64,000 nucleotides of DNA from Burkholderia sp. D-99 (GTDB lineage: Bacteria; Pseudomonadota; Gammaproteobacteria; Burkholderiales; Burkholderiaceae): positions 62,001 through 126,000 of the forward strand of contig NZ_JAAOXM010000013.1 in assembly GCF_011605345.1 (NCBI RefSeq), read 5' to 3'. The notes beneath the pieces are model-generated. The model had not been told where the DNA came from and did no database searches. It saw nothing but the letters and a program-made list of their open reading frames with translations. The translations under genes and the position numbers were made by a program. Shown in pieces: positions 32,907-41,119 of the stretch. Within the stretch, counting starts at the first letter, position 1. Each line of letters starts with the position of its first letter.

Positions 32907-33311
32907 ATGTCGTCGAAACTTGAGATCGAGTATCTCGATTACTGTTTCACCGCGACGCTCGAAATCAGGGAGTCCGGTCGGACAAGCGTTGTCGATTGGC
33001 ATCTCGAATCGGATTCGCGAAGCAAGACGCTTGCGTGGATCGTGTTCGACCGCTATCTCGAGCGAAATGATTTCGCCGATGAAGAGGATGCGCGTGCCAA
33101 TATCGTCGACTGGCTGGAGCGGCTGGCCGATCCGAGATTTGGTGCGTCGGCCGAGATGGCGAAGGCGAATGTGGTTGTTGCCGGGGCGGTGGCGGCAGGC
33201 GCATCGACCGCACCGACTACATCGACTGCCGAAATCGTGGGCGAAACCGTCATCGACATCGCCAGCGATCTCGACTGGATCGAGATGGTTGCGGAATGGC
33301 TTTTCAGCTGA
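32907..33311 (+). CDS. Hypothetical protein, acidic, with alanine/threonine linker
   Basis: This 134-aa protein is acidic. An N-terminal beta-rich part (KLEIEYLDYCFTATLEIRES, then WHLESDSRSKTLAWIVFD) is followed by a helix with WLERLADPRFG, a low-complexity segment (VVVAGAVAAGASTAPTTSTA) and an acidic end (DIASDLDWIEMVAEW). No family is recognised. Size and acidity would fit an immunity or antitoxin-like protein, but no toxin gene is adjacent, so that is speculation. Confidence 0.65.
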   Translation: MSSKLEIEYLDYCFTATLEIRESGRTSVVDWHLESDSRSKTLAWIVFDRYLERNDFADEEDARANIVDWLERLADPRFGASAEMAKANVVVAGAVAAGASTAPTTSTAEIVGETVIDIASDLDWIEMVAEWLFS

Positions 33312-33521
33312 CCGTCACGATGACGAAACCCGGTTGTCATGACGCGAGTTCTCGTGTTTGCGAAACGATGTTTCGAAGAAGTCGGTGCAGAAAAATGAAG
33401 TGAGAATCGTGTCGTTCGGAAAAATAGAATAAACCTGCTTTGACAACACCCGCGACTTACCGGAAACTCGGCCCGGGCCTGAAAATTTCCGCTTGAATTA
33501 AAACAAAACAAAATTCCAGAC

Positions 33522-34139
33522 ATGAAAAGAAGAACGCTGCTGACGGCGGGCGCGATCATTGTCGCTGCCGGCCTGACAGGCTGCACTGCAATGCTGTTCG
33601 AAGACGGCAAATACGAAGAGACGGTCGACCGATTCCTTGTCAGCGAGGATGGCAAGAAATTCGTCGTGCTCGGCGAGAAATATCACTACATCTTTGATAT
33701 GCCCGAGCATCTTGGTGCCGTGCTGGCGTCGCCATACCGCAAATCGATCAACGCGTCGCTTGATGGGTTCGTCGCGGAGGGCAGCAAGATCTCGGGCAAG
33801 TTCCGGCTCCAGCTCCGTCGCGCCGACATGACCGACGACGACTGGAACCGCGCGCTGGAGGACGGCTTCACGAAGCGCGGAAGCAGTGATCTGGAGATGA
33901 AGGGCGCGCTGGCCGGTTCGCGCTATCGGGCCGATGGTTTTGCGCAGGGCAAGACGTGGTCGTCGTTTGCGCATTCGTACAAGATCGACGTCACCGACCG
34001 CATCACGACGGCGGGCAAGGCCGTGCGCGTGCTCGCGACACCCGTCACGCTCGCGGCCGATGGCGTGATGATGGTCGGGGCGGTAGTGCTGACGCCCATC
34101 GCCGTTGTGATGATCGCGGGTATCGCGCTCCAGCCGTGA
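33522..34139 (+). CDS. Hypothetical lipoprotein
   Basis: This 205-aa exported protein has a lipoprotein signal with lipobox LTGC (Cys at residue 20), preceded by MKRRTLLTAGAIIVAA. The body is charged (VLGEKYHYIFDMPEHLG, FRLQLRRADMTDDDWNR), and the C-terminus is a long hydrophobic stretch (VLATPVTLAADGVMMVGAVVLTPIAVVMIAGIAL) that may be a second membrane anchor. This lipid-plus-hydrophobic-tail layout is unusual. No family is recognised. The 210-bp upstream region is AT-rich. Confidence 0.7.
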   Translation: MKRRTLLTAGAIIVAAGLTGCTAMLFEDGKYEETVDRFLVSEDGKKFVVLGEKYHYIFDMPEHLGAVLASPYRKSINASLDGFVAEGSKISGKFRLQLRRADMTDDDWNRALEDGFTKRGSSDLEMKGALAGSRYRADGFAQGKTWSSFAHSYKIDVTDRITTAGKAVRVLATPVTLAADGVMMVGAVVLTPIAVVMIAGIALQP

Positions 34140-34240
34140 TGCGATCCGCGCGGCCCGCGAGCGTACCGGTTGCCGCGGCATTGTCACCAAAGGGTGAGTT
34201 GCCGCACAGATCGTTGCGCGGCCCGCGCTCACAATCTGGC

Positions 34241-34309
34241 CGGTTGACCGTTCTTCCCCGGCCCGGTCAACCGTTTCCCCGCTCGCTCGCGCAGGAGCGG
34301 GGGCTTTTT
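34241..34309 (+). terminator. Tandem hairpins ending in an intrinsic terminator
   Basis: CGGTTGACC/GGTCAACCG (34241-34249, 34265-34273) is followed by CCCCGCTC/GAGCGGGG (34277-34302) and T5. It is about 100 nt after the lipoprotein stop and is either its terminator or the 3' end of a separate short RNA. Confidence 0.65.
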
Positions 34310-34409
34310 GCCCGACCGACGCCGGAAGGCTGCGTCGGCGGAACCGGACAGGCGTTCGGCGGGCGGCGTAATCGCACCGGTTGCGCGCTCCGACATCCGT
34401 TCGCCTGAT

Positions 34410-34520
34410 CCGCACGAATCGCTTTCCTCGTGCCTGAGCGAACCCTCAGGCCCATCGCCGGTTTCGGCCGGTGATGCCTTGGTCCCGGCGGCGGGCATCA
34501 ATGCCGCCGGGATGTTTTTT
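34410..34520 (+). ncRNA. Candidate small RNA C: three hairpins and terminator
   Basis: TTCCTCGTGCC at 34424-34434 leads into hairpin GCCTGAG/CTCAGGC (34432-34451), then a 9-bp hairpin CATCGCCGG/CCGGTGATG (34453-34476), then CCCGGCGGC/GCCGCCGGG (34484-34511) and T6. The whole lies between two terminators' worth of gene-free DNA, and no ORF fits. It shares the CCTCGTGCC motif with candidates A and B. The 5' end is a guess. Confidence 0.55.
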
Positions 34521-34569
34521 GCGCCGGATGCGTTGCATCACGTAGTGCACAGCGGGTGGGTCAACCCGC

Positions 34570-35313
34570 TCAGCCCGCCTGTTCGACGCTGGTTTCCCAC
34601 CCGCCGTATTCCCCTCCGAACGAACGTACCTCGCGATTGATCGCGACTGTATGGCGCGTGATGTCGGCCAGTGCCATGGTGCCTTCGTGCGAAAACCGCA
34701 CGGCCGACTTGCCGTCCTCGGTGGGGGCGACCGATTCGACCGGATAGCCTTTCGCTTCGGCCCAGTCCGCGAACTGATGCGCATCGCTCTGGTCGGGGAA
34801 GTACGCCCAGTGCATCACGCGCCGGCTGACGTCGCTGGCGTCGCCTTGCTTCCGCAATTCATCCAGCACGCGCATGTCGCGCATGATCTGCCAGTCGTCG
34901 TCGGTCGGGTAGAGCGTCTGCCAGTACGCTTCCTTGTCCGGATCGTCCTGGTGCGCGTACTGCAGCGCGTAGGTCGTCTGATCGGCCAGCGCGTCGACGA
35001 TCTCCGCCGTCGCCGCTTCGTCGAGCGGCACGTAGAAAAGGAAATCCCGATGGCCATCGACGGTGATGCGGCCAACCTGCACACCGCCTTTCGCGGTGAT
35101 CGCGGCGTCCAGCAGATCCTCGATCTTCGCGAGGTCGGCGAATTCGTCGCCGCTCGGCAGGCCTTCCGGCGTCGGCTGCGCGAAGGGGACCCGCACGCTG
35201 AGCAGCGACGTGCGCGGATCGCCTTCGGCGATTTCCGCAAATTCGTGGTTGAAGCTGATGAAAGCCTGATGGTCGCCCATTCTGGCAGGGAAGGTTCCCC
35301 AGGCGTCGGTCAT
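34570..35313 (-). CDS. DUF695–RraB fusion protein (ribonuclease E inhibitor-like)
   Basis: This 247-aa cytosolic protein has an N-terminal DUF695 region (residues about 1-130; WGTFPARMGDHQAFISFNHEF, FLFYVPLDEAATAEIVDAL) and a C-terminal RraB-like domain (about 135-240; PTDDDWQIMRDMRVLDELRKQGD, HWAYFPDQSDAHQFADWAEAKGY). RraB binds and restrains RNase E in E. coli. The start is the ATG at 35313; the long upstream frame is non-conserved. It may link another signal to RNA decay, but this is inferred from domains. Confidence 0.8.
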   Translation of the reverse strand: MTDAWGTFPARMGDHQAFISFNHEFAEIAEGDPRTSLLSVRVPFAQPTPEGLPSGDEFADLAKIEDLLDAAITAKGGVQVGRITVDGHRDFLFYVPLDEAATAEIVDALADQTTYALQYAHQDDPDKEAYWQTLYPTDDDWQIMRDMRVLDELRKQGDASDVSRRVMHWAYFPDQSDAHQFADWAEAKGYPVESVAPTEDGKSAVRFSHEGTMALADITRHTVAINREVRSFGGEYGGWETSVEQAG

Positions 35314-35399
35314 GTGTTTCTCCCGTACACGATTGTCTGTTGACGGTTGCAAAGCGTCCCAATGTATCATCGAAAATCGCGTTGGCTGGAGAAGCGCAC

Positions 35400-35783
35400 A
35401 TGATCGCGAGTCTGGGCATCCTGGTGCCGGTCGAAGACGATCGCTTTCGGGCGGTGGTGGATTTCTACCGTCGGGCGCTTGCGCTGCCGGTTCACGCCGA
35501 AGGCGTGTCGGCTGCGGGGAATCCGTGGCACCGTTTTGTCGTGGACGGGGCGACACTCACCGTTCATACAGGCAGCGGTGGCAAGTTTCCGTATCCGGAG
35601 TTTCGACCGACCGGCCATGGCATCGCACTGGCGATCGAAGTGGCGCATGTGTCGGAAGCCGTCGCGCGGCTCGAGTCGTGTCGCGTCAGCATCCTGAACG
35701 AGTGGGACTACGGCGACGGCACGGTCGCGATTTCCGTTGCTGACCCGGCGGGAAACGTCTGCGAGATCTGGGGCCGCCCGTGA
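35400..35783 (+). CDS. VOC-superfamily (glyoxalase/bleomycin-resistance-like) protein
   Basis: This 127-aa protein has one pair of VOC beta-alpha-beta modules: LGILVPVEDDRFRAVVDFYRRAL at the start and ISVADPAGNVCEIWGRP at the end, where the glutamate is a typical metal ligand. Members are dioxygenases, glyoxalases or drug-binding proteins, and the substrate is unknown. GGAG precedes the ATG at 35400, which excludes the 20-residue upstream extension. Confidence 0.85.
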   Translation: MIASLGILVPVEDDRFRAVVDFYRRALALPVHAEGVSAAGNPWHRFVVDGATLTVHTGSGGKFPYPEFRPTGHGIALAIEVAHVSEAVARLESCRVSILNEWDYGDGTVAISVADPAGNVCEIWGRP

Positions 35784-35830
35784 TCACGCATCGGTACGGC
35801 GGGTCGCAAAAAAATTCGAAGGAGATACCG

Positions 35831-36139
35831 ATGTCGACGTTTGCGGTGAATGGTGTGCGAATCGATCCCCTCAGCGCGCGCGTGACGCATGTGCGCTGGG
35901 CGGCCGTGAATCCGTCCGACCGGTCGTGGGCAGCGACGCCGAGCGAGGCGCCGGTGGCGGACGTGGCGCGCGCGCTCGCGTCCGGCAGCGATGTCCGCGC
36001 CATTTTTTCGGCATCGGACGACACCGCGATCGGGCCCAGGCTGAAACGCGTGCTGTATCGCGATGCGTCGGAAGGCATCGAGCTCGACATCGATGCAACG
36101 AGCGAGTCGCGCACGTTGCGCGATCTGCCGCAAATCTGA
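35831..36139 (+). CDS. Small hypothetical protein (DUF3892-like size)
   Basis: This 102-aa soluble protein starts MSTFAVNGVRIDPLSARVTH, then VRWAAVNPSDRSW and VADVARALASGSDVRAIF, and ends SESRTLRDLPQI. AAGGAGAT is perfectly placed before the ATG at 35831. The start-of-protein pattern (short strand, 'vrW', central helix, strand) resembles small DUF3892-type proteins, but this is only a visual impression. It follows the VOC gene closely and may share its transcript. Confidence 0.7.
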   Translation: MSTFAVNGVRIDPLSARVTHVRWAAVNPSDRSWAATPSEAPVADVARALASGSDVRAIFSASDDTAIGPRLKRVLYRDASEGIELDIDATSESRTLRDLPQI

Positions 36140-36344
36140 CCAACGCGGCATGCGCCGGTGCCAGCAGGTGCCGCCGCATGGATGGCGACACCTGGCCGAA
36201 CGGCCACTCGCACGACGTCGATCGCGAGGAGTAGTATTGGACGACCGTCATGCCGCATTGCCGGTCGTGCCGAGCGGTTTGACGGGCCACGCGATCTTCG
36301 GCGAGCCGTTACCGGAAGCGAATATCGCAAACGCGTACGAGACC

Positions 36345-36587
36345 ATGTCCAGATCGCTCATCGCCCCGTTGGCATCCGCGCTTTGTCTGGCGCTGTCGGC
36401 TTGCCAGACCGCATCCGAGCCGCCTCCGCTGCCGTCGCCCGACACCGCGTCGGCCGCCGCAGCCGTTCCGGCATCGTCGCCGGCCGCGCCGATCCGTGGC
36501 ATCGGCCTGGCGCCTCGTCTGGCAGGGCAGAGTCACTGGGCCACCGGTCAATGCACGACCAACGGCACCGTCAAGGTGTGCAACTGA
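36345..36587 (+). CDS. Small proline/alanine-rich lipoprotein
   Basis: This 80-aa exported protein has signal MSRSLIAPLASALCLALSAC with the lipid-bearing Cys at residue 20. A Pro/Ala/Ser-rich stretch (SEPPPLPSPDTASAAAAVPA) follows, then a short conserved-looking end with two cysteines (GQCTTNGTVKVCN) that could form a disulfide. No clear ribosome site is visible. It may be a small cell-envelope lipoprotein; no family is recognised. Confidence 0.6.
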   Translation: MSRSLIAPLASALCLALSACQTASEPPPLPSPDTASAAAAVPASSPAAPIRGIGLAPRLAGQSHWATGQCTTNGTVKVCN

Positions 36588-36763
36588 ACATGATCGATGC
36601 CGACAGAGCGCGGTATGTTCCGCGCGGGCGCAAGTGTGTTGCCGTGCGTCGATGCGTACCTGCCACGATCACGATCATTTCCCGTCGACAAGCCGGCCGT
36701 CTCGGCGCGTCGACAGGGTCTCGAACCTCGATGGCCCGGCTGCTTTCGATGTGAGCGATCGCG

Positions 36764-37306
36764 ATGAACGACGAACGCGAAACCACCGATTCCGGCTGGC
36801 ACGTCGATCCCGTCGCGGGAACGATCGCCGGACAGTTGCCGGTGACGCTGGCGGTCGACAGCCGGAGCCTGAAAAGAAGGGCGATCGCGTGCATGGTGCT
36901 GGCCGCGGCGAGCCTGTGCGGTTATGCGGCCGCCCCGGCGCTCTGGCCGGTGGCGGCGCTGGCCGGGTTGCTGGCGCTGGCGGGTGCCGCCTTCTACGTG
37001 TCGTCGCGACGCAGGATGGCGCTGCGTGTCGACGAGACGGGTTTCAGGTTGATCGGGGGCGTACGCGAACAGCCCGTCACGCCATGGCGTGACGTCACCG
37101 AATTCCGGATCATCAGCGTGGCCGGTAATCGATACATCGGCTACCAGTTCTCTGCGCATTCGTCGCGCACCAGGGTGCCGGGTGGCGTGATGCTGCCGAT
37201 CTCCCGGTTTGCCGATCTTCCGCTCGATGCGGTGGCCGGATTGCTGGAGGCATGCCGCCGGCAGTTCGGCATGCCGGGCAACGAGGCCGACCGGACGGGC
37301 CGATGA
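36764..37306 (+). CDS. Hypothetical membrane protein, PH-like (STM3941-type)
   Basis: This 180-aa protein has two adjacent membrane helices (ACMVLAAASLCGYAAAPALW and VAALAGLLALAGAAFYVSS, about residues 42-85), followed by a beta-rich soluble domain (MALRVDETGFRLIGG, PVTPWRDVTEFRIISV) of the kind seen in bacterial PH-like STM3941 proteins. The family assignment is by pattern only. The start ATG at 36764 is accepted as it gives the complete soluble N-terminus. Confidence 0.7.
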   Translation: MNDERETTDSGWHVDPVAGTIAGQLPVTLAVDSRSLKRRAIACMVLAAASLCGYAAAPALWPVAALAGLLALAGAAFYVSSRRRMALRVDETGFRLIGGVREQPVTPWRDVTEFRIISVAGNRYIGYQFSAHSSRTRVPGGVMLPISRFADLPLDAVAGLLEACRRQFGMPGNEADRTGR

Positions 37307-37463
37307 CGCCCGATGCGGCGAACCCGCGCATCCCGATACTCGAGAAAAAAATGTAGGGGGGCGTGTCGATTTCCGCCGGGGTCGTCCGTCGTAGCATCGG
37401 AGGCGTGCGCATCGTGCGTCCGTCCCGATTGCGATACGACAACCGACCGAAGGAGCGACACCC

Positions 37464-37937
37464 ATGTCCACGTCCGTCAAACCGATCCCGGAAGGGATGC
37501 GCACACTGACGCCGCACCTGATCTGCGCCGGCGCAACAGCAGCCATCGACTTCTACAAGCGCGCGTTCAATGCGAGCGAACAGTTTCGCCTGGCGATGCC
37601 CGACGGCCGGCTCGCGCACGCGTGCCTCGTGATTGGCGATTCGACACTGATGCTGGTGGATGAAATGCCCGATCACGGCACGCTCGGGCCGAAGGCCCTG
37701 AAAGGCACGCCGGTTTGCCTGCACCTGTACGTGCCGGACACCGATGCGGCGATCGCGAAGGCGGTCGCAGCGGGTGCGACGGTGACGATTCCGGCCGCAG
37801 ACATGTTCTGGGGCGATCGCTACGGACAGGTCGAGGATCCGTTCGGGCATCGCTGGTCGCTCGCGACGCACCAGCGCGACCTGACGCCCGAGCAGATCGC
37901 GGCGGCAATGGCCAGCGCGCCGCCGTGCGGTAGCTGA
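37464..37937 (+). CDS. VOC-superfamily protein, PhnB/YdeN-like
   Basis: This 157-aa protein of the glyoxalase fold is close to PhnB-type proteins: RTLTPHLICAGATAAIDFYKRAF at the start, GDSTLMLVDEMPDHG in the middle and MFWGDRYGQVEDPFGHRWSLATH near the end. GAAGGAG precedes the ATG. Its reaction is not known. Confidence 0.88.
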   Translation: MSTSVKPIPEGMRTLTPHLICAGATAAIDFYKRAFNASEQFRLAMPDGRLAHACLVIGDSTLMLVDEMPDHGTLGPKALKGTPVCLHLYVPDTDAAIAKAVAAGATVTIPAADMFWGDRYGQVEDPFGHRWSLATHQRDLTPEQIAAAMASAPPCGS

Positions 37938-37988
37938 CGCAGCCGCGCAATCGCGGTTGATCGGCAGGGCGGCGGCATGCGCCTGCGC

Positions 37989-38960
37989 TCACGCGCCGGC
38001 CGTCTTGCCGCGCTGCTTGTCCTCGTACATCCGTTGATCGGCCGATGCGAGCAGGCCGGCCACGTCGTGATGGTGCGCGGGGTCGTAGTCGACGTGCCCG
38101 ACGCTGAACCGGATCTCATAGCCGTGCGCGTCGGCCGCGTTGCGCAGCGCGAGCGCCTGCGTCACGCGTTCGACCGGCTCGGCAACGTCGCCCGGATCGG
38201 TGGCGCTCAGCAGCACGACGAACTCGTCGCCGCCAAGCCGTGCGATCACGTCGCTGCCGCGCAGCGCGCCCGTCAGCGTATCGGCAAACGCCTTGAGCGC
38301 GCGGTCGCCTTCGGCATGGCCGAAGCGGTCGTTGATCGACTTGAAATCGTTCAGGTCGAAGAACAGCAGTACCGCGTGACGACCCAGGCGATCGCACAGG
38401 CTCAGCACGTGGCGGGCCAGGATCTCGAAGCCGCGCCGGTTCGTCAACTGGGTGAGTTCGTCGGTGGTCGCGAAATGCAGCGCGGCGATCTCGCGCTCGG
38501 TCATGTGGGCAAGATCGCCGAGCAGCGCGAGTTCGTCGGGTTCGAGCGAGCGCGGCCGCGTGTCGATCAGGCACAGCGTACCGATGGGCGCGCCGTTCGG
38601 CGCCGCGAGCGGCCGGCCGGCGTAGAAGCGGATGCCGGGCGCGCCGGTAACGAGCGGATTGTCGTGGAAGCGATTATCGTTCAGCGCATCCTGGATCACC
38701 ATCGTATTGCCCGCGAGCAACGCATGGGAGCAGAACGACACGTCGCGCGACGTTTGCGTGACGTCGAGCCCGGCATGGCTCTTGAACCACTGGCGATCGT
38801 CGTCGACGAGGCTGACGAGTGCGATCGGTACGTCGAACAGCCTGCGTGCAAGACGCGTCAGGCGATCGAAGCGCTCTTCGGGCGGCGTGTCGAGGATCGA
38901 GAGCGAATGAAGCGTATCGAGCCGGGCCGCCTCGTCGGCCGGTTTCGGTGCGATTTGCAT
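37989..38960 (-). CDS. Diguanylate cyclase with N-terminal GAF domain
   Basis: This cytosolic c-di-GMP synthase of 323 aa has a GAF sensor domain (residues about 20-155, with VSLVDDDRQWFKSHAGL) and a GGDEF domain (about 165-320). The active-site loop is intact (RLGGDEFVVLL), and an inhibitory-site RGSD lies exactly five residues before GGDEF, so product feedback inhibition is expected. No membrane segment or EAL domain is present. It is encoded alone. Confidence 0.94.
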   Translation of the reverse strand: MQIAPKPADEAARLDTLHSLSILDTPPEERFDRLTRLARRLFDVPIALVSLVDDDRQWFKSHAGLDVTQTSRDVSFCSHALLAGNTMVIQDALNDNRFHDNPLVTGAPGIRFYAGRPLAAPNGAPIGTLCLIDTRPRSLEPDELALLGDLAHMTEREIAALHFATTDELTQLTNRRGFEILARHVLSLCDRLGRHAVLLFFDLNDFKSINDRFGHAEGDRALKAFADTLTGALRGSDVIARLGGDEFVVLLSATDPGDVAEPVERVTQALALRNAADAHGYEIRFSVGHVDYDPAHHHDVAGLLASADQRMYEDKQRGKTAGA

Positions 38961-39224
38961 GGGCCTTGCCTTTTGTCCCGGCTGCGAGGCCGGTCACGGA
39001 ATCGTATGTCGGACAGTATCGCGCATTGTTCGGCGCATCGCCACGCCGGCAATCGGGTCAGGGGCGGATTCGGCTCGCCCCGGATCGATGCAGATGCGGT
39101 GAGAAGCGGGTGCCATGGGCCCGCGTTTCGTCCCGATGCGCAATCCGATGCGCGATGCCTCAAGGTGCCCGGCGCAGTGCCGTAAACAGGGCGAGTCCAA
39201 TCGTTCATCGCCTTTCATTGCACC

Positions 39225-39461
39225 ATGGTTCGAATTCTGTACGCGGGCTATCTCGCGTTTGCGCTGTATCTTCTTTACCCGATGGTTCAGAACACGCTGG
39301 CATTTGGCGTTGTATGTGTGGGCAACGCGCTGCCTGGCGGCGCCAGCGGCATGTCGACGTCATCGGCAAGCGGCGTGGAGGGGCATGCGACTCGCTGCGC
39401 GCCGACTGCACGGGTTGGTGCCGGTGGTGCCGGGGCCGGGCGGATAGCTGAAATCCATTGA
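39225..39461 (+). CDS. Small hypothetical ORF with one membrane segment (doubtful)
   Basis: This 78-codon frame has one hydrophobic N-terminal segment (ILYAGYLAFALYLLYPMVQ) and a Gly/Ala/Ser-rich remainder. No ribosome site is evident, and the C-terminal half looks like random high-GC coding. The 264-bp gap before it holds nothing clear. Confidence 0.28.
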   Translation: MVRILYAGYLAFALYLLYPMVQNTLAFGVVCVGNALPGGASGMSTSSASGVEGHATRCAPTARVGAGGAGAGRIAEIH

Positions 39462-39561
39462 GCAAGGCGGCGCGCTGGCCATTCGGCCGAATTGAACTTC
39501 GCGCCATGCTCGCTGATCATCTGCAACACGGCGAATCGAACACGGGGGAGCGCGGCGTGCG

Positions 39562-40185
39562 TCAGTAGCTGGAGCGGTACGGCGTGCCCTGGTCGAAGCG
39601 GCTTTGCCAGTGCGTGAGATAGCGCGACGCGAGTTGCGGGTTGTTCCACACCACGACGACGTTCTCGGAATTGCGGCTGGCCGCTGACGCGCTGTAGTTG
39701 AACGAGCCCGTTTCGACGTGCTCGGCATCGATCACGAGGTACTTGTCGTGATGGATCGCATACGCGTCGATCGTGCGCGTCGGGATGCCTGCGTTGACGA
39801 GCAGGTTCAACGCCTGCTTGCTGCTCTTGGCGCGATTGCCCTTGTCGTCGACGACCACCGCGACATTCACGCCGCGTCGCTTGGCGGCGAGCAGTGCGCG
39901 TGTGACGGGCGGCGACGTGAACGAATAGGCGGCGACGCGGATCGAGCTGCGCGCGGCGCCGATCGCTTTCAGCACGAGCGCTTCGGCACCGCCATCGGGC
40001 GAAAACGCCGATTCGACGACCTGTGTTGCGGGCGCTTCGTGAGTAGGGGCCGGCAGCCATCGCGACACCAGGTCGATCGCTTGCTGAAGCAGCGATTCAC
40101 TTTGCGTCTTGCCGAAGGCGGCGAACGGTGTGGCGAGCAGGGAAGCAGCGAGACAGGCGGCGGCGAGGCGATTGCGCGACAACAT
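39562..40185 (-). CDS. Exported phospholipase D-family endonuclease (Nuc-like)
   Basis: This 207-aa protein has an N-terminal signal (MLSRNRLAAACLAASLLATP, cleavage near AFG-K) and one HKD motif: HHDKYLVIDAEHVETGSFNYS, which gives H-x-K-x4-D and the downstream GSxN. Length and layout match the periplasmic, Mg-independent Nuc endonuclease of plasmid pKM101, which works as a dimer. The start at 40185 places the signal peptide at the terminus; the longer frame adds unrelated sequence. It may degrade DNA in the periplasm. Confidence 0.87.
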   Translation of the reverse strand: MLSRNRLAAACLAASLLATPFAAFGKTQSESLLQQAIDLVSRWLPAPTHEAPATQVVESAFSPDGGAEALVLKAIGAARSSIRVAAYSFTSPPVTRALLAAKRRGVNVAVVVDDKGNRAKSSKQALNLLVNAGIPTRTIDAYAIHHDKYLVIDAEHVETGSFNYSASAASRNSENVVVVWNNPQLASRYLTHWQSRFDQGTPYRSSY

Positions 40186-40519
40186 CTTGGACAGCGAATA
40201 ATTTCGAGACAGCGGGCCGTGAGTGTAACGCAGACGTGGCGGCCCGGTCACGTGCGGATGCAACGTGATGACGCATCGCGATAACTGGCGATGGCAGAGG
40301 CGGTGACGCAAAGTTGCGTTGTGCGGGATCCGTGTGCGCGATCGGGTTGATCAGCGGATGGGGGCGATGGCAGCGCGCGAATGCGCGTGCGGTGGTGGCG
40401 GGATATCGGCGTGCAAGCCGTGCGCGAGTGCCGCCGGGCGGGCCCGATGAGGCCCGCGACAACAGCGCGAGCGCAACGAACGATCCGTATGCGTCACGCG
40501 TTCGGGTATGCGCGAAGCG

Positions 40520-41008
40520 TCAATCCTCGGCCGCAGGTGTGCCGGCTGCCCCGGTTGCGATCCATCCGGGGCCACGCTCCGGCTGCACGTCGCGCGCGTC
40601 GAGTGGCTCGCCGCACGCCGAGCATACGGTGACCGCATGCATCAGATGGCCGCAGGTACGGTGACGCAACTGCACCGGTGGCCCCTGGCCGTCGTCTTTC
40701 CAGCGGTCTCCCCATGCCATCAGCGCGAGCAGGATCGGGTAGAGGTCGACGCCCTTGTCTGTCAGCCGATATTCGAACCGCGGCGGGCGCTCCTGATACG
40801 CGCGTTTGGCCAGCACGCCTTCGTCGACGAGCCGCGCGAGCCGCTCGGCTAGCACATGGCGCGTGAGGCCGAGCTGGGTCTGGAACGCGTCGAAGCGGCG
40901 GCAGCCGAGGAACGCGTTGCGGAGGATCAGCATGGTCCAGCGGTCGCCGAGCACGGCGAGCGTACGCGCGACCGAACAGTTCAGCGTGCCGATATCATCC
41001 CATTTCAT
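40520..41008 (-). CDS. HxlR-family transcriptional regulator
   Basis: This 162-aa winged-helix regulator has the HxlR core (CSVARTLAVLGDRWTMLILRNAF, then RHVLAERLARLVDEGVL and the wing RPPRFEYRLTDKG). A C-terminal extension contains CGH and CSACGEPLDA, which looks like a small metal-binding cluster. It is divergent from a thioesterase gene, with a perfect palindrome between them that is probably its operator. AAGAGA precedes the ATG. Confidence 0.9.
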   Translation of the reverse strand: MKWDDIGTLNCSVARTLAVLGDRWTMLILRNAFLGCRRFDAFQTQLGLTRHVLAERLARLVDEGVLAKRAYQERPPRFEYRLTDKGVDLYPILLALMAWGDRWKDDGQGPPVQLRHRTCGHLMHAVTVCSACGEPLDARDVQPERGPGWIATGAAGTPAAED

Positions 41009-41089
41009 CGTCGAGTCTCTTGCGGCGGTTCAGCGAAATAGCGGGCTCGATTATAGAACCCGCCTTCGATTGCATCGGGCCCGGCCACG

Positions 41090-41119
41090 TTGACAACGGC
41101 CGTCGTCGTTGTCAATAAT
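41090..41119 (+). promoter_or_regulatory. Putative promoter of the thioesterase gene
   Basis: TTGACA (41090-41095) and AATAAT (41114-41119) are separated by 18 bp. The -10 end touches the first base of the palindrome at 41119-41139, so a bound repressor would block it. Confidence 0.5.

Noticed and set aside
28423..40520. Prophage or integrative element after tRNA-His
   Set aside because: No integrase, phage structural or conjugation gene and no repeated attachment site was found; only short unknown genes and lower GC near the tRNA.
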